From Rostratula benghalensis (taxonomy: Eukaryota; Chordata; Aves; Charadriiformes; Rostratulidae): a stretch of DNA of 64,000 nt. Shown here one piece after another: positions 1 to 11,760 of this stretch (the stretch's first letter is position 1; every line of letters starts with the position of its first letter). Below the pieces are notes generated by a model. That model saw only the letters and a list, made by a program, of their open reading frames with translations. It did not search any database and was not told the DNA's origin. A program made the position numbers and the translations under genes. The stretch lies in NCBI GenBank assembly GCA_013399305.1, contig VXAI01000049.1:3117450-3181449 (forward strand). Reading direction: 5' to 3'.

Positions 1-3000
1 TGAGTCAGAGCCCTCAGTTCTCTGCTGTCAACAAAAATGCAGAGAAGATAAAGATATAGTAGCTAGATGGTTTTATAGCATCCATCAAAGCCCTACTTTA
101 TAAACGGAAATCAAATTAAGCTTTCCAGTATTACAGCAGCTATGAGTCTTCCAAATTATGATGGATTGAAATAATTCATGCAAAAGCCCAGAATATCTCA
201 TCTATCCCATCTGGTGGGTTTAGTCTCAGGGCCTTTCAGGGACATAATTCAAATGTTTCTGGTAGGAGGTGAATGTAATTTCTGCTTGAGGAGCTATTTG
301 GGAGGGTAGGTTATGATTTCTTTTAATGTGATATTTAATTATACACAAATAATAAAGCAGTTTAAATGAGTTTGTAATGTTCCTGTAGAAATGTTATGGT
401 CTGTTATTTCTTTCCTCACTGATAGGCTCTTGCTTGTCTTTTGTTTGTATCATAATGCAATAATGATGAGTGATGCATAGTAAGAAGGATGGAATGGGAA
501 TCTGCCCTAAATTGTGTGTATCTGTTCATAAGCCCTTAGCTGGAAGGAGAAGTTAGCAGACTTGCTGATGGTTGGTCAGTGCTGTAGTGACAGAGACAGA
601 AATAGAATCTAGATGCTTTTTTCCCATTGAAAGTATATGTGACACCTTCTCATTACTAGTACTGCTATTTACTTGTGGTGATTATAGATTAAATACTACT
701 GTTGCACGCACTTACTCTCTGCCTCCTATAAAATACAGGGGAGGTGCACTTTGAAAAAGTTTCATTAAGATAGTATCTCCTAATACTGTAAACATACAGG
801 AACACTCATATACAAGATGAATTCAGCTAAATTAAAGAAGGTAAGCTGTTGGACAAGGAGGTACCTTGTTTGGCATCAAAACAAGCAGTAGAGGTTGTGT
901 GCTGTTCTATCTAGCAAGGTCTTTCTAGTCCAAAGGATGACATCCTTACACAAAAAAAAAAAGTTAATAGTTCTATACTCTGCTCTAAAAATATTTTTTA
1001 AAAAGGCGTGAATATTTGAAGTTATGACAGTTTCTTTCCCGTTTCTTTCTAGGTGAAACAAGCACAAAGTCTGTCCATTAGAATCTTGCTTAAGGCTATC
1101 TTATGGTAAGTGAATGCAGACATGGAGCAGAAGGTCTGATCAGATATCACTGAGTAGAAGGGTGGGAAATATGATAAGCAGTGTTCAGCAGAAGTCTCTG
1201 AAACACATTGAGTGGGTATATGGAGCAAGTTCTATTCCACAAGTGAAAATATGACAGTGTATTTGAAAACTGTTTATATTTCAGAATAGTTTGTGTTCAT
1301 GAGTTGTAATAACTTAATAAACTGCCATGGACAATGCTATTGTCTTACTCTGTACAGACTGTAATTGTGGAAGAAACTGGATATTAAATCATATCCTACT
1401 GTACAATACAAGTTTAACAGGCTTAAAATTTTACACTTTCTAACATTTGATATGAGTGAACTGCCTTTCTGAGAATTGTCTGTTCTACTAATTGATGCTG
1501 TGCTACTGAACAACGTTGGCAATAGGTGCACATTTTCTGTTGTGCATATTTCAGAAGAAAAAATGGCATATGCACTGTAAGCCTCCTATGTTTTGCAGGT
1601 ATTGGCTTTAGAGGGTGTGAAGGTCTGTATCTATCATTATCAGCTCCTCAGGGCAACACTTGTGAAAAGGTAAATGTTCTTCCAAGATTTTGCTGCTAAG
1701 ACAAAAGAATAACAGGAAGGATTTCACCATCTCTTAACAGAGTTGAGGGGAGAATGTATGGCACCTGTTGTGATGGGCTGCAACCTTACCTGTGTTCTCT
1801 CTTCAACCACATTGTTCCCTGATGCTTTCTGCAGGCACTATATTGAAGACATCTGTGATATCCCACTCCCCCATGTCTCCTAAAGCACTGACAAAGTAAT
1901 TTAGCTCACAGGTGAACAGAATATATACTGGTACGATTGGTAACTGGTATTAGGGAAATACCTCAGAGACCCAGCTGAATGAAGGTTTGGCTGTGTCATG
2001 TGACCTGCAAATTCAGAGTAAAAGTTAGGCTGTGTCATGAAGACTTTATTCTGAATTGAAGATTTAAAGTACTGAGAGGTTGATGCAGGTGCATGAAGAG
2101 TTTGGTAGCTGTTTTTTCATGTAAGGTTTGGAGTTTTTTCCTCTAAATTTTCCAGTTGTCTTGTAATTTTGATTGTTGGTTTTTATCAATTTCTTGTTGT
2201 CTTAGTGATCTGCATAAGTTATTGGTGTAAGTCTATGATGTTTTGTATTTGACTAATGCAGTAATGAGTACTTTGGGAGGAAGAAACCAAGCCAATAATG
2301 GAAAATCAAAATTTTGAGCTTGAAAAAGCATATCACTAACTCTTAATTTATAAGGACAGTTTTTAATGTGATGTTTTTGTACGTCTATGAAAGTCTATTT
2401 TTGTGTTGGCTTTAGTCATCTTGCTGTATCGTAAATAGTGAGGTATATTGTAATGTTTTAGTGAGAAAAAAATTTAGATATTTATGATTTATTTGTAAAT
2501 AAGCTAGCAGGTAGACCTATTTTTCCATTGTGTTGATTCCCTTGCAAGAGCTCTGTTTCAGAGTAGAATTAATTTAAAAGTAAAAATAAGTATTGAAAAT
2601 CTTGCTGTGATTCTCATTGGTAATTTCAGGTGCTTAAATATCATTTGACCTAGTTAGATGTAATATTTCTTTCTAAGCTAGTTAAGCCTATCAACGCTGC
2701 TACCAATTAGCGCACTTTTTTCTATGTGTTTTTCCCAAAGAAATCGATTTAAAGGTGCTGCAGAAGAAAATATTGACTATTTACAGACTGATGATAATTC
2801 TTGGGATACACAGAGAACTCTTCATCTGTAATCTTTAGATAATTATTACTAAGAATTACATTGTTACTTCCACTGATAGACAGAGAAATTGAAGTACAAA
2901 AAAGTCATAGCTTTTGCAGAAAGAGGTCTACTTAGTTTGGAAAACCTGTAGTTTAAATTGGCAATAAAGAAAAGAATAGGAAAAAATCTTGGGGCTGCTG

Positions 3001-3026
3001 TCTTCACAGTATTTCCAAACTTTTGC

Positions 3027-3041
3027 AAAAAAAAAAAAAAA
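3027..3041. repeat. A15 homopolymer
   Basis: An uninterrupted run of 15 A. No retroposon body is recognisable on its 5' side, so it is not called a retroposon tail. Confidence 0.85.
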
Positions 3042-3437
3042 GTAGTATTTGCATCACTATATATAATACACATTTCTATACATAGTTGTTGCCTGTTTAT
3101 GTATATAGATGCTTTTTAAGTGATGGTAATGCACTATACATTTTCTTTTGTGATTTGGTGCTTAATGTCATAAACCTGCTTAATTTATAAGAGGAACATT
3201 ATATGGATCTGATGAAATCAAGCCAGCTGAGCTCATTTTTCTTGTCCTTCTCTTTTCTGCTTTACAGTAGGGATTATATTCATCGTGCTATCACTCAGTT
3301 GTTTTGTGGGTTTTCCAGTTTGTTTTTTAAATCTAGAATAATTCTGTGGACAATGTGAAGATATTAACCAATATTTCCTTATATTTCACAAATATATTCC
3401 TATATAACAAATGTTTCCATTTATAACGGAATTTCAG

Positions 3438-3492
3438 CTTCTCTCTCTTCCCCCCCCTCCCCCCCCCCTTTTTTTTTCCCCTTTCTTTTCTT
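3438..3492. repeat. Polypyrimidine tract, about 55 bases
   Basis: About 55 bases that are almost all C and T: a CT-rich start, two C runs of 8 or more separated by a single T, a T run, then mixed C/T. Such mirror-like homopurine-homopyrimidine DNA can form triplexes and is often variable in length. Confidence 0.85.
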
Positions 3493-3900
3493 AACTTGGC
3501 AGGTTTTGTTCCAGGTGTTACTTAGGAGCTTTACAGGGCACTTAAGGGCCTAAAGGTACAGATAGGAGTTCTATAGAATTTTCAGAAGTGTATAGGTACA
3601 TAAATACCTCTGAAATAACACAGTGATTCCTGTACTTTAGAAAGTGTGATTTTGGCACCTAGACATCTAAATTTTTTGAAAAACCCACCTTTTGCATTCA
3701 TAGTGTATGACCAAAATGTGGCTACCTTAGGAAAGGAAGATTAGATGTGGATTTACAGTGGGAGGCAAATGTACTTTAGGTCCCGCACTATTAGCAGCGT
3801 GTGGAGCAGTATGCTGCATGCTACAGGAATGCACAACTGCAGCTATGTGGCTGTGCAGCATTTCCATGTAGTCTGCCCCAAAGGTGGCTACAGGTTGTTG

Positions 3901-3920
3901 CAAGACTCTTGAGAGTCTTG
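3901..3920. other. Short perfect inverted repeat (8-bp arms, 4-base loop)
   Basis: Arms caagactc and gagtcttg flank the loop ttga. It lies in a slightly GC-richer patch (3.75-4.2 kb) that has no recognised gene. A stem this short can occur by chance. Confidence 0.6.
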
Positions 3921-5263
3921 AGACTGATTTCACAGTAACAAAACAATGGACTTGCTAAACTTACTGGATGTAGTATCAGTTCTGATTACATTAAGCCTGC
4001 TGCCATAAAGATGGAAGGGATCTGAGAACAAAGACTCAAAGCTGGAGGCATGAAGGTGAAACAAGTTGTATTGTAACAGCTGCACAGGAACAAGCAGTCT
4101 GAATTTTGAGGTGTGTTGAGAATGCTGCACTGGTTTCATAGCAATTGTTGGTGCAGGCCAAGATTGTTTTTTAGAGGGTTTATTAAATAAAAAGCCCATA
4201 AGAAAGTTGTTATTCCTAAGGTACTGAGCATCAGGCTCAGTTGTTGCTTGCTATCATTGAAGATAGGGAGTTCAGTATGTTGTTGCAGAGGCAATATTTC
4301 TGTGCAGTGCTTTCACAGAAGCTTCAGCGTACTTCAGAGTGTCTGTCTTTTTCTAAACCTGGCACCGGATGATACTTTTCCAAAGTGGAAAGAGCAGTTC
4401 CAGTGTGAAGTATGCTACAGAGCCATTCTGAATGTAATTTGCACATTAAATGTAGCAATGCTTTGATCTTAGGTTAATATGAAATCAGAACCCTTTTGGC
4501 CTGGAAGTGCTTCTTGACAAACTCTACATCTCCATGAGCTTTTGTTTTGCTGGTGATGGCCATTAGTTCATTTTCCCATCACTCCTTTTTTGTCTGCTGT
4601 TGTACACAAAACCAAGCATAAGGGTTTATTGAAACTTTGATACACCAGTGCTTTTCTTGGTTTTAAAATATGAAACTTCGCAAGTAACAATCATGGTGAT
4701 TTGGTGTGACTGACAATGCTGTTAATCTGCCTAGCCTGGCAGTTGGGAGGTAAGCTTCTTAAAAGTGTTTGTCTCCTAAGGAATTCTACTCTGCTTAACC
4801 GGTGATAAAGAGATGAGGGCCCGTTTAACTATAAAGGCTTCTCTACCAGCTGCCTTGCTATTTGTTAGTGCAGAGTCTATTACACAAAAATAATATATAG
4901 TACAATGGCATATCTGATTACAGAAGTGCTTTGTGACATTTTCTGTTTCTTGTATATTGTTCAATATGAAGCAACCATGCAGAAATGTGTGAGGTTAGTG
5001 ATTTAATTAAGCTGTAAGAGCCAATGCACTTGCAGATGGAATCTTGAAGGTACCACTTATTTTATTCGTGAAACAAAATTGGTTGTCTATTTGAAAGAAA
5101 AGACTTGCAGACAAGCATGTTCTTCTAACTTCTAGATATGTCATATCTGGTCTACAGTTTAGGTTTAGTTTGGAAGTGCCCTAATTTGGGGTTTTATGTT
5201 TTAATTAGTTTAATAAAGTAAATCCTTTTACTATTTCCACTCTTGGTTCAGCTTCACCTGGAC

Positions 5264-5309
5264 ACAAAAAAAAAAAAGAAAAGAAAAGAAAAAACCCCCA
5301 AACCAAACC
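5264..5309. repeat. A-rich then A/C-rich tract
   Basis: A run of A with sparse G passes into CCCCCAAACCAAACC-type sequence. A T/G-rich tract of complementary character begins about 90 bases downstream. Very similar A-to-AC tracts occur at 28.18, 29.03, 42.26 and 44.19 kb. Confidence 0.75.
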
Positions 5310-5398
5310 TTCCTCCTTTCTGTGTGTAATGATAGTCTGTAATACTTAAAATATAAACAACAAACACCAAAAACCCATAACAGAAAATGAAATGTTTT

Positions 5399-5511
5399 GT
5401 GTGGTTGTTTGGTTGTAGTTTTAGGTGGGTTTTTTTTTTTTTGGTGGGAAGTTCATTTTGGGGGGTGAGTAGGTTTAGGTTTTTTTGGAGGTTGTTTTTT
5501 GTTTGAGGTTC
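5399..5511. repeat. G/T-rich low-complexity tract
   Basis: G and T dominate over about 110 bases, including a run of about 13 T and the blocks GGTGGG and GGGGGGTGAG. It is roughly complementary in character to the A/C tract at 5264-5309. Confidence 0.75.
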
Positions 5512-5611
5512 AGGTTTCCTTGGGAAAGAAGGAGGTTCTATGGCCTTTAAAAGTGCCATGTGTCGGTTTTGAGTTAACACAAACTGGGTTAATCTGCGAC
5601 TGTCACAAAGG

Positions 5612-5645
5612 GCATATGGTCTTGGAAAGAGCATATGGTCTGGAA
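5612..5645. repeat. Tandem duplication, period 19
   Basis: The word gcatatggtct followed by (t)ggaa occurs at 5612 and again at 5631, differing by one base of indel. This is a small local duplication of no known function. Confidence 0.7.
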
Positions 5646-6921
5646 GGGGTTGTTCATTGTAGTGCTGCACAACCTACCCAGCTGGTTTACTTATGGGGTA
5701 AACTTAAGAGTTCACTGGGGAAGACTGTGTGTATACCCAGGGAGTCAGTATAAGGTTTCATTGAGCCAGGGTGGTCAGCTCCCTTTGTAATCTATTGACT
5801 GGAACTGTTTTCCCTCAAAAAATAGATCAGAAATTAAAGAAAAACCTTGGCCACAAAGGCAGTCTTTGGAAATAATCCACATGACAGTGAAATTGCAAAT
5901 TGGGAAGCATATAGCCTTCTGAGTTTCATTAACAGTATCTATTAAATACTCTAAAATTTTATTTTAATATCATAGATCAGCTGCCCAGTTCTCCAGCTCT
6001 TATTCAGCTGACCTTAATAGGACTACGTTCTTGTTTGTTAATAAGTTTGGAAAAAATTGTCTCAATGACCGAACTTTTTCTAATAACTATTACTGGAGAG
6101 GCTGATGTCTGTGATGATTCTGTACATTAGTTCTTTTTGGCCCAATGTCTCCTCATTTGGTAAATATAAGGTCTTAAATTAGGAAATAAAAAAGAAATTA
6201 ATTTCACTTACAGAATCGTGGTGTCCATCTAAAGACATAGGGTTCTAAAGTACTAAGCACAAAAAACAAAAAAAGCATTACTCTTAGAAAAATTTTTAGC
6301 CTATAGTAACTTACTTCTGCTTAACTTTAAATACTTATGTATGGTCCTTGAATATTCATGTATTGAAGTAAATAGAACGCAGTGGAACTTCAGGAATCCT
6401 TCTGTATTGGTAGATTTTGTAGCTATATATATGCAAGTTAGCATTCAGGATTCCCCATAAACACACTAACTGCAAAATCTTAACATTATTGGGGAAAAAA
6501 AAGTAAGCTTGTGTCTCAGACCCCATGAGACCCCAGAATAATTTTCCAGAGCCTCCCTTGGATAGGGATGGTAGGAGAAACATAATTCCTTGTGTGTAAA
6601 TACAAGAATTTTTATATGAAAATTCTTGTTTCCATGAATATCACAATATCATGTCCATATAACTCCTCTTTTCAGAGTAGCAAAGGCAGCATCTATTATG
6701 GCTGTTCCCCCTTGAAACAAACAAAAAAGGCTTCTGGTTTTTTTATTTACTTTGGCTTTATCAGAACTTATGTTCCCTATAGTCGAACGCTTTTGTGAAG
6801 TCTAAGCATCTTTGAAAGATCTTAACTATATTTTATTTGCCTTGCTGCTGAGTTTGGCTAACAATTAATTGAAGATAGGATCCAATTTTGCTTACAAAGT
6901 AATGTAGTTGTATATTAATTC

Positions 6922-7530
6922 AGATTGGAAAGGACCTCACAACGTGATGTAGGCCAGCCTTTTACTGAAAGCAGGGTCAGCTACAAGATCAAGCTGCTCA
7001 GCACCTTATCCTGTTGTGTCTTGAAAACCTCCAAGAACTAAGACTAGGCAACTTCTTCCACTGCTTGGCTGTTCTCATGCTCAAAATACTTTTTCTGTTT
7101 GTTTGTTTTTCATTGTATCCATCTGACAAAATGTATTGCAGTATTTTGAATACAGCCTAGTGAGGGTCAACTACAGGGGGGACAATCGCTTCCTCCAGTC
7201 TATGAGCATATTCCTGTTAATACAGCTAAGGATACTATTGGCCATTTTGGCTGCTAGAGCACACTGTAGGCTTATGTTCAGCTGTTAACCAGGATTCCCA
7301 GTTCCTTTTCAGCACAGCTACTCACAGCCAGACAGTCCTCAGCTTGTATTCTTGCATGGGGTTGTTCCATCCCAAATACAGAATGCTGCACTTGTTGAAT
7401 TTAATAAGGTTCCTGCTGACCCAAACCTCCAGCCTAATTCCCTCTGAATGGGAGTATTGCCCTTAAGCCTGTTGACTGGTTTCCCCCAGTTTAAAGACAC
7501 CAACCAAACTGCAAATCTGGTGGGAGTTCA
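6922..7530 (-). mobile_element. CR1 LINE fragment, 3' part, minus strand, diverged
   Basis: Read from 7530 down to 6922, this follows the end of a CR1 non-LTR retrotransposon. First comes the C-terminal part of the reverse-transcriptase ORF, seen in antisense as words such as the one for 'cttgttgaatttaataaggttcctgctgac', in two halves: cttgttgaatttaataag and gttcctgctgac. Then comes the segment before the 3' end, and finally the 3' end itself, in antisense as ggaaaggacctcac. The coding part has lost its frame. The middle (about 7.09-7.16 kb) is replaced by T/G-rich unrelated sequence, so the copy is interrupted. Family knowledge: CR1 is the dominant LINE of bird genomes and most copies are 5'-truncated. 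The family assignment is confident. The subfamily and exact ends are estimates. Confidence 0.8.
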
Positions 7531-10500
7531 TGTTGAAGTTTTTTAAGCTAAGATTAAAATGGAGTTGAAAATATTGAAGAGCTTTCTCATTATGATTTCA
7601 GTCCATGGAACTGCATGTTTGACTGCGACTGTGGAAATATTTTCTGAAACTCTTCAAGGAAGTTTCTCGTGGAGCAAAACTGAAGTTGAGAAGCATGACA
7701 TATCTATCCAGAAAAAATTAAAACACAGCTGTTTTATTAGTAGGAGCATCATTGAATTTATTGATTTTATGTATGTACCTTAGTCGGTAGACAACAGTTG
7801 CAGACACAACAAATCTATCTTATATTTTATGGAAAGGAAATAATCTTAATCTGCAACATTTCAATTTGATTTGGCACTTTCAGAATGGCCAGGGCACGTA
7901 AACAGGGAGATCACGCACGCGGAAAACCTGCACGTCAATGTAAAAGCTTCAATGTTCCAGTCCTTTGGCAACAGAAAATCCTGCCAACAGAAACTAGCTA
8001 GATACCTAAGTAGAACAAATCAACAGGAAATAACCCATGAAAAACTTTCCAACAGAAAGCCATTTGGGCTTTTTTAGCACAGTGAGTGTAAATTTCACAG
8101 ATTATATGCCTGTTTAGTCAATGAGGTAAATCTGGGGAAGGCAAGATCTGCTTAATGGTAACAGAATTAGCAAATGGTATGGAATTGATCAACGTTCCAT
8201 GTATTTAAAAGCTTGCTTTGAACTCTGACTTCTTGAGGCATTCCTTGCCTCCTTGGTATGCTCCATTTGTTAATTAACTCCATCTGTTGACAGTCTGGTC
8301 TGGCAGTTTAATAATATTACAAGTTGCTTTATTAAAAAATTGTGACTGAAAGTGCTACTGTTGGTCATAACAAAGAGAATTCAAAGGAAATATATCTTGG
8401 AAATATCCTTATTGTGCTGGGGATGTCACTAAGTCTTAACCTATTATAGCTATCACTTTCCATATTTGAGGTTTATCGGCTATGCTATGCATTTCTCTAT
8501 GCAAATACTACATTTTAACAAAATAATCTTAATCACACCAGTGTTGTTCTGTAGATCCTGGTATGAAAAGTAAAGAAATCTGATAGTAGCATGAAAGGGT
8601 TGGAATTTTGCTGCTTTGAAACTGCACGTGGAAGAGAAAGTTCCTAATAACTAATTTCACAACTTCTTGGTCAATTCTGTTTGAACGTGATAATGGAGGC
8701 ATTGGTGTTTTATTTATTAGGCTTTATTCAATATTGCATATTTTTTTATCACTAAATATGGAAGATTTGCCTGGTGGAGTTGTGGCCATACTGTTACACT
8801 CTTAATGAACATGGGGAAAGAAAAGAATAATGTCTGTGTTCCTTGGATCCATATGTTGTAAGTTGGTTTAGGGTATATATTGCTATTGTATGCATGAATG
8901 CGTACTACTACTTGGCATACATCCTGAAAAAAAGAGATACCTTGATATAATCACTTAATTATTCTTATTGAATATGAGGCAAATTTCTGACTTGATTTTA
9001 ACCCTTGCTTCTTCATTATGTGTAGTTAATTGTAATTAAGTAATATCTTTTTTTAATACTTAATATTTGCTATTCACAGGATCACTGTGCCTAGTTCTTC
9101 AGAAGCCACTAACATTCTGCTCTGCTCATAATTAGCCTGCATGCTGTTATGCAGTTAGTAAAGATAGTTATATTGTACTTCCATGGAGTTTATAGACAGG
9201 CAAACAGTAGACTATATAGCCTGAAATGTAGATGACAGGCAATTGTAGTTTTAATAATTTGGGTCCAGTTTTTTGCATTCTGGGAGATTAAATGCTGCAA
9301 GCAGTGAATTGGGAGAGAATATGCCACTCAGACCCATCTATTAACAAGTAAATGGCTGAGAGATTCTTCTGCCACCTACATTCTTAAAAATGTTTATCAA
9401 AACTACTGGAACCTTGCTGTAGGAAATAGTAACGTTGACTTGGTCTTGCATCCATTTCTGTTTATCTGCAAAACTGAAAAGCTTTTTTAATGTGTAAATA
9501 CCTACATTTAGAGACTGTCATGTATCAAAATTTTCCTTGGTAAAGCTGAGCTTTGTTAACCTGTCTGCTGTTTCACTCTTCAGACCTTTCTGCTTTAAGC
9601 TTTCCAAAATATTTTTATTCCTCAAATACGGATATCAGACTTTAAGAGATGTGTGAAGACACATTTTTACTTGGTATTCATATTTACAAATATGCAGTAG
9701 TCCATTGTAAAGAACTACTGCAGTAATTAAGTAATTTGGGGATTGCTGACCCTTTTAGTCACAAGGTTGCACAAAGAACTGAATTGTGTTAGTTATTGCT
9801 GTCCTCAGGTTTTCTGTCAATTGGGGCTTTTCAGGATGGCTTCCATCTCAAACATACATTTTTGTCCTGTCTTCTTCCTTCCTAGATGTACTGTAATACA
9901 CTCAATTATATTAATATTCAACATGATTGTAGAACTCTGTGTTTAACAATTACTGTAACTTGCCATCCTATAAAGAATTTGCAGTAAAGACTGCGCAATT
10001 GCCTGGATTGCTTATAAAAGTATAAATGGCACTGTCCAAGAATTGGATCATCTGGTAACCAGCAAGTGTTGATAGTTGTGTTTAAAGATGTTTTGTCAGC
10101 CTGATTTTAGTCCTTTTAGTATTGTCCTTCATCAAAATCTGATATTTTATATATATGTATCAAATAGATATATATTTTTATATGGTGATAAATTAAAAGC
10201 TCTAGTTCATGCAAGGTAAAATACACTTGCCTTACCTGCCAATCTTTTCCCCTATAAATTCCAGACTTATTTGTCAAGGTCTACTCTGTGCAACTGGATA
10301 GACAACTGACATTTGTCAGGGTATAGTGAAGACTAGTGACCCTTGCAACAAAATAAGTAGTACTTGGAGATGCACACAGATGCCCTCCCTCACAAATTCT
10401 TCCTTTTATCTACTCTTAGGTTATATGTTACACATAAGCTCCTAATTCAACTGTTCCTTAATCACTGCCAGATAACATTTCATTACCAATATACTTGAGC

Positions 10501-11300
10501 TGGAAAAAAAATATGCTTGCACTCATTTAATAATATGTATTTAATAATAAAATAACTACATCTTGGGAAGTTGACCTGGACTATAACCACTAAGCAAATC
10601 CTGTCTGTAAGTAAATGCGACTGTAACTTCATTTCACTGAAAGTGTACATGGCAACTAAACTTGGCCTATGTAATTGGGTTTGTGGAGACAATTAGGATG
10701 ATAATTTTATTGCAGGTCAAAAATAAGGTCCGCAAGTTGCTAACTGATGACATAGCCTAACTGAATATCTGCCCTGATGCTTTTTGTTTTTCTGGTAATA
10801 TAATACTTTGTCTCAAAAATGTAACTTATGCATTATGGAATGTTATAATCTCTATTGACTTCTTTAAAGTTATAGGAAGAATACATTTGGATATCCTTTG
10901 CTCCGGAAGATGTGTCTCTTCTTAAAGTACAATGAATGTCACTAGCTACCACAATGGATCGTAAATCAGCAACATATCCAGACCACTATAGTTCACTGGA
11001 AATTCTGGCTTTCACATTTTTGTTAACTGAATATTCAGATATACAACTGATGGAATTTTCAGAACTGCTTAATTGACTCCTTCCCATTGATTTCAGGGGA
11101 AATGAGTGCTTTTGAAACAGTAGTCTTCTGCCAAAAGAATTTTTTTAATTGAAAAGAGTTCAGATTTATATATTATGACCACGTTTTACTTTGGTTACTC
11201 AAAGCGTCTCCTTAATGTCAAAGCAACGTTTATTTGACTTGACAAGAGTTAAGAGGGATTGCACAACTTGACTAATGTATTGACTGAACTTTTAACAGAT
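7531..11300. other. AT-rich noncoding DNA, no gene seen
   Basis: No exon or transposon was recognised. The 7.87-8.08 kb part has several CpG dinucleotides and repeats the word AACAGAAA, and a TAATTGTAATTA site lies at 9027-9038. Neither amounts to a gene. Confidence 0.65.
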
Positions 11301-11329
11301 GCTTAGATTGGGGTGTGTTGTTTGGCATG

Positions 11330-11760
11330 GGTTCAAATGCAGTAACTAATTAGAAAACAATGTGAGGGCCAAGCTGATAGCTGAAAAGGCCTTCATTTGC
11401 TAATCACTGTTCAATCAATCATGCGTGGCTTAAATTCATCAGTGTTTAAAATTACCTTTAGGACACTACAGAAATACCTATGGTCAAAATGGTCTTTCAG
11501 GGAGATTTTAACATCTCAAAGTGAAGGGGTTGTTAAGCAATTGTGTGGAAATTAAAGTGGTCATCTAAATAGAGCAGCAGAGCAAAGGGAGCCCTCTGTA
11601 TTCTCACAGTAAGATCATCAAGTTCTGATTAATGATTACTAATTTAATAGGAAAATTAATTGCGAAGGGAAAAAAGTTACCTACTCGGAGCTGGTTTGCG
11701 TGCTCAGTAATATCATTTGATAATTCTTGTAGCTAGCTTGTGCATTGTGTATTGTGGGTT
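11330..11760. promoter_or_regulatory. Candidate conserved noncoding element with homeodomain-type sites
   Basis: TAATTA occurs at 11347 and TAATCA at 11401, followed by a run of overlapping AATCA words. A second dense cluster of TAAT/ATTA cores fills 11629-11665. Between them the sequence is less monotonous than its flanks and has no repeat signature. Clusters of this kind are typical of developmental enhancers, but AT-rich DNA also produces TAAT by chance, and conservation cannot be judged from one genome. Confidence 0.3.

Larger units (their letters stand above)
1..6920. other. AT-rich noncoding DNA, no gene seen
   Basis: No exon, RNA gene or recognisable transposon was found here. Stops are frequent in all frames and the open frames present are short, with no domain-like pattern. 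The stretch holds simple tracts listed separately: a pyrimidine run near 3.45 kb, an A run near 3.03 kb, and A/C- and G/T-rich tracts near 5.3-5.5 kb. A 138-codon minus-strand frame at 5254-5670 exists only because it runs through those low-complexity tracts. Confidence 0.7.

Noticed and set aside
5254..5670. 138-codon minus-strand frame
   Set aside because: Most of it translates the A/C and G/T low-complexity tracts.
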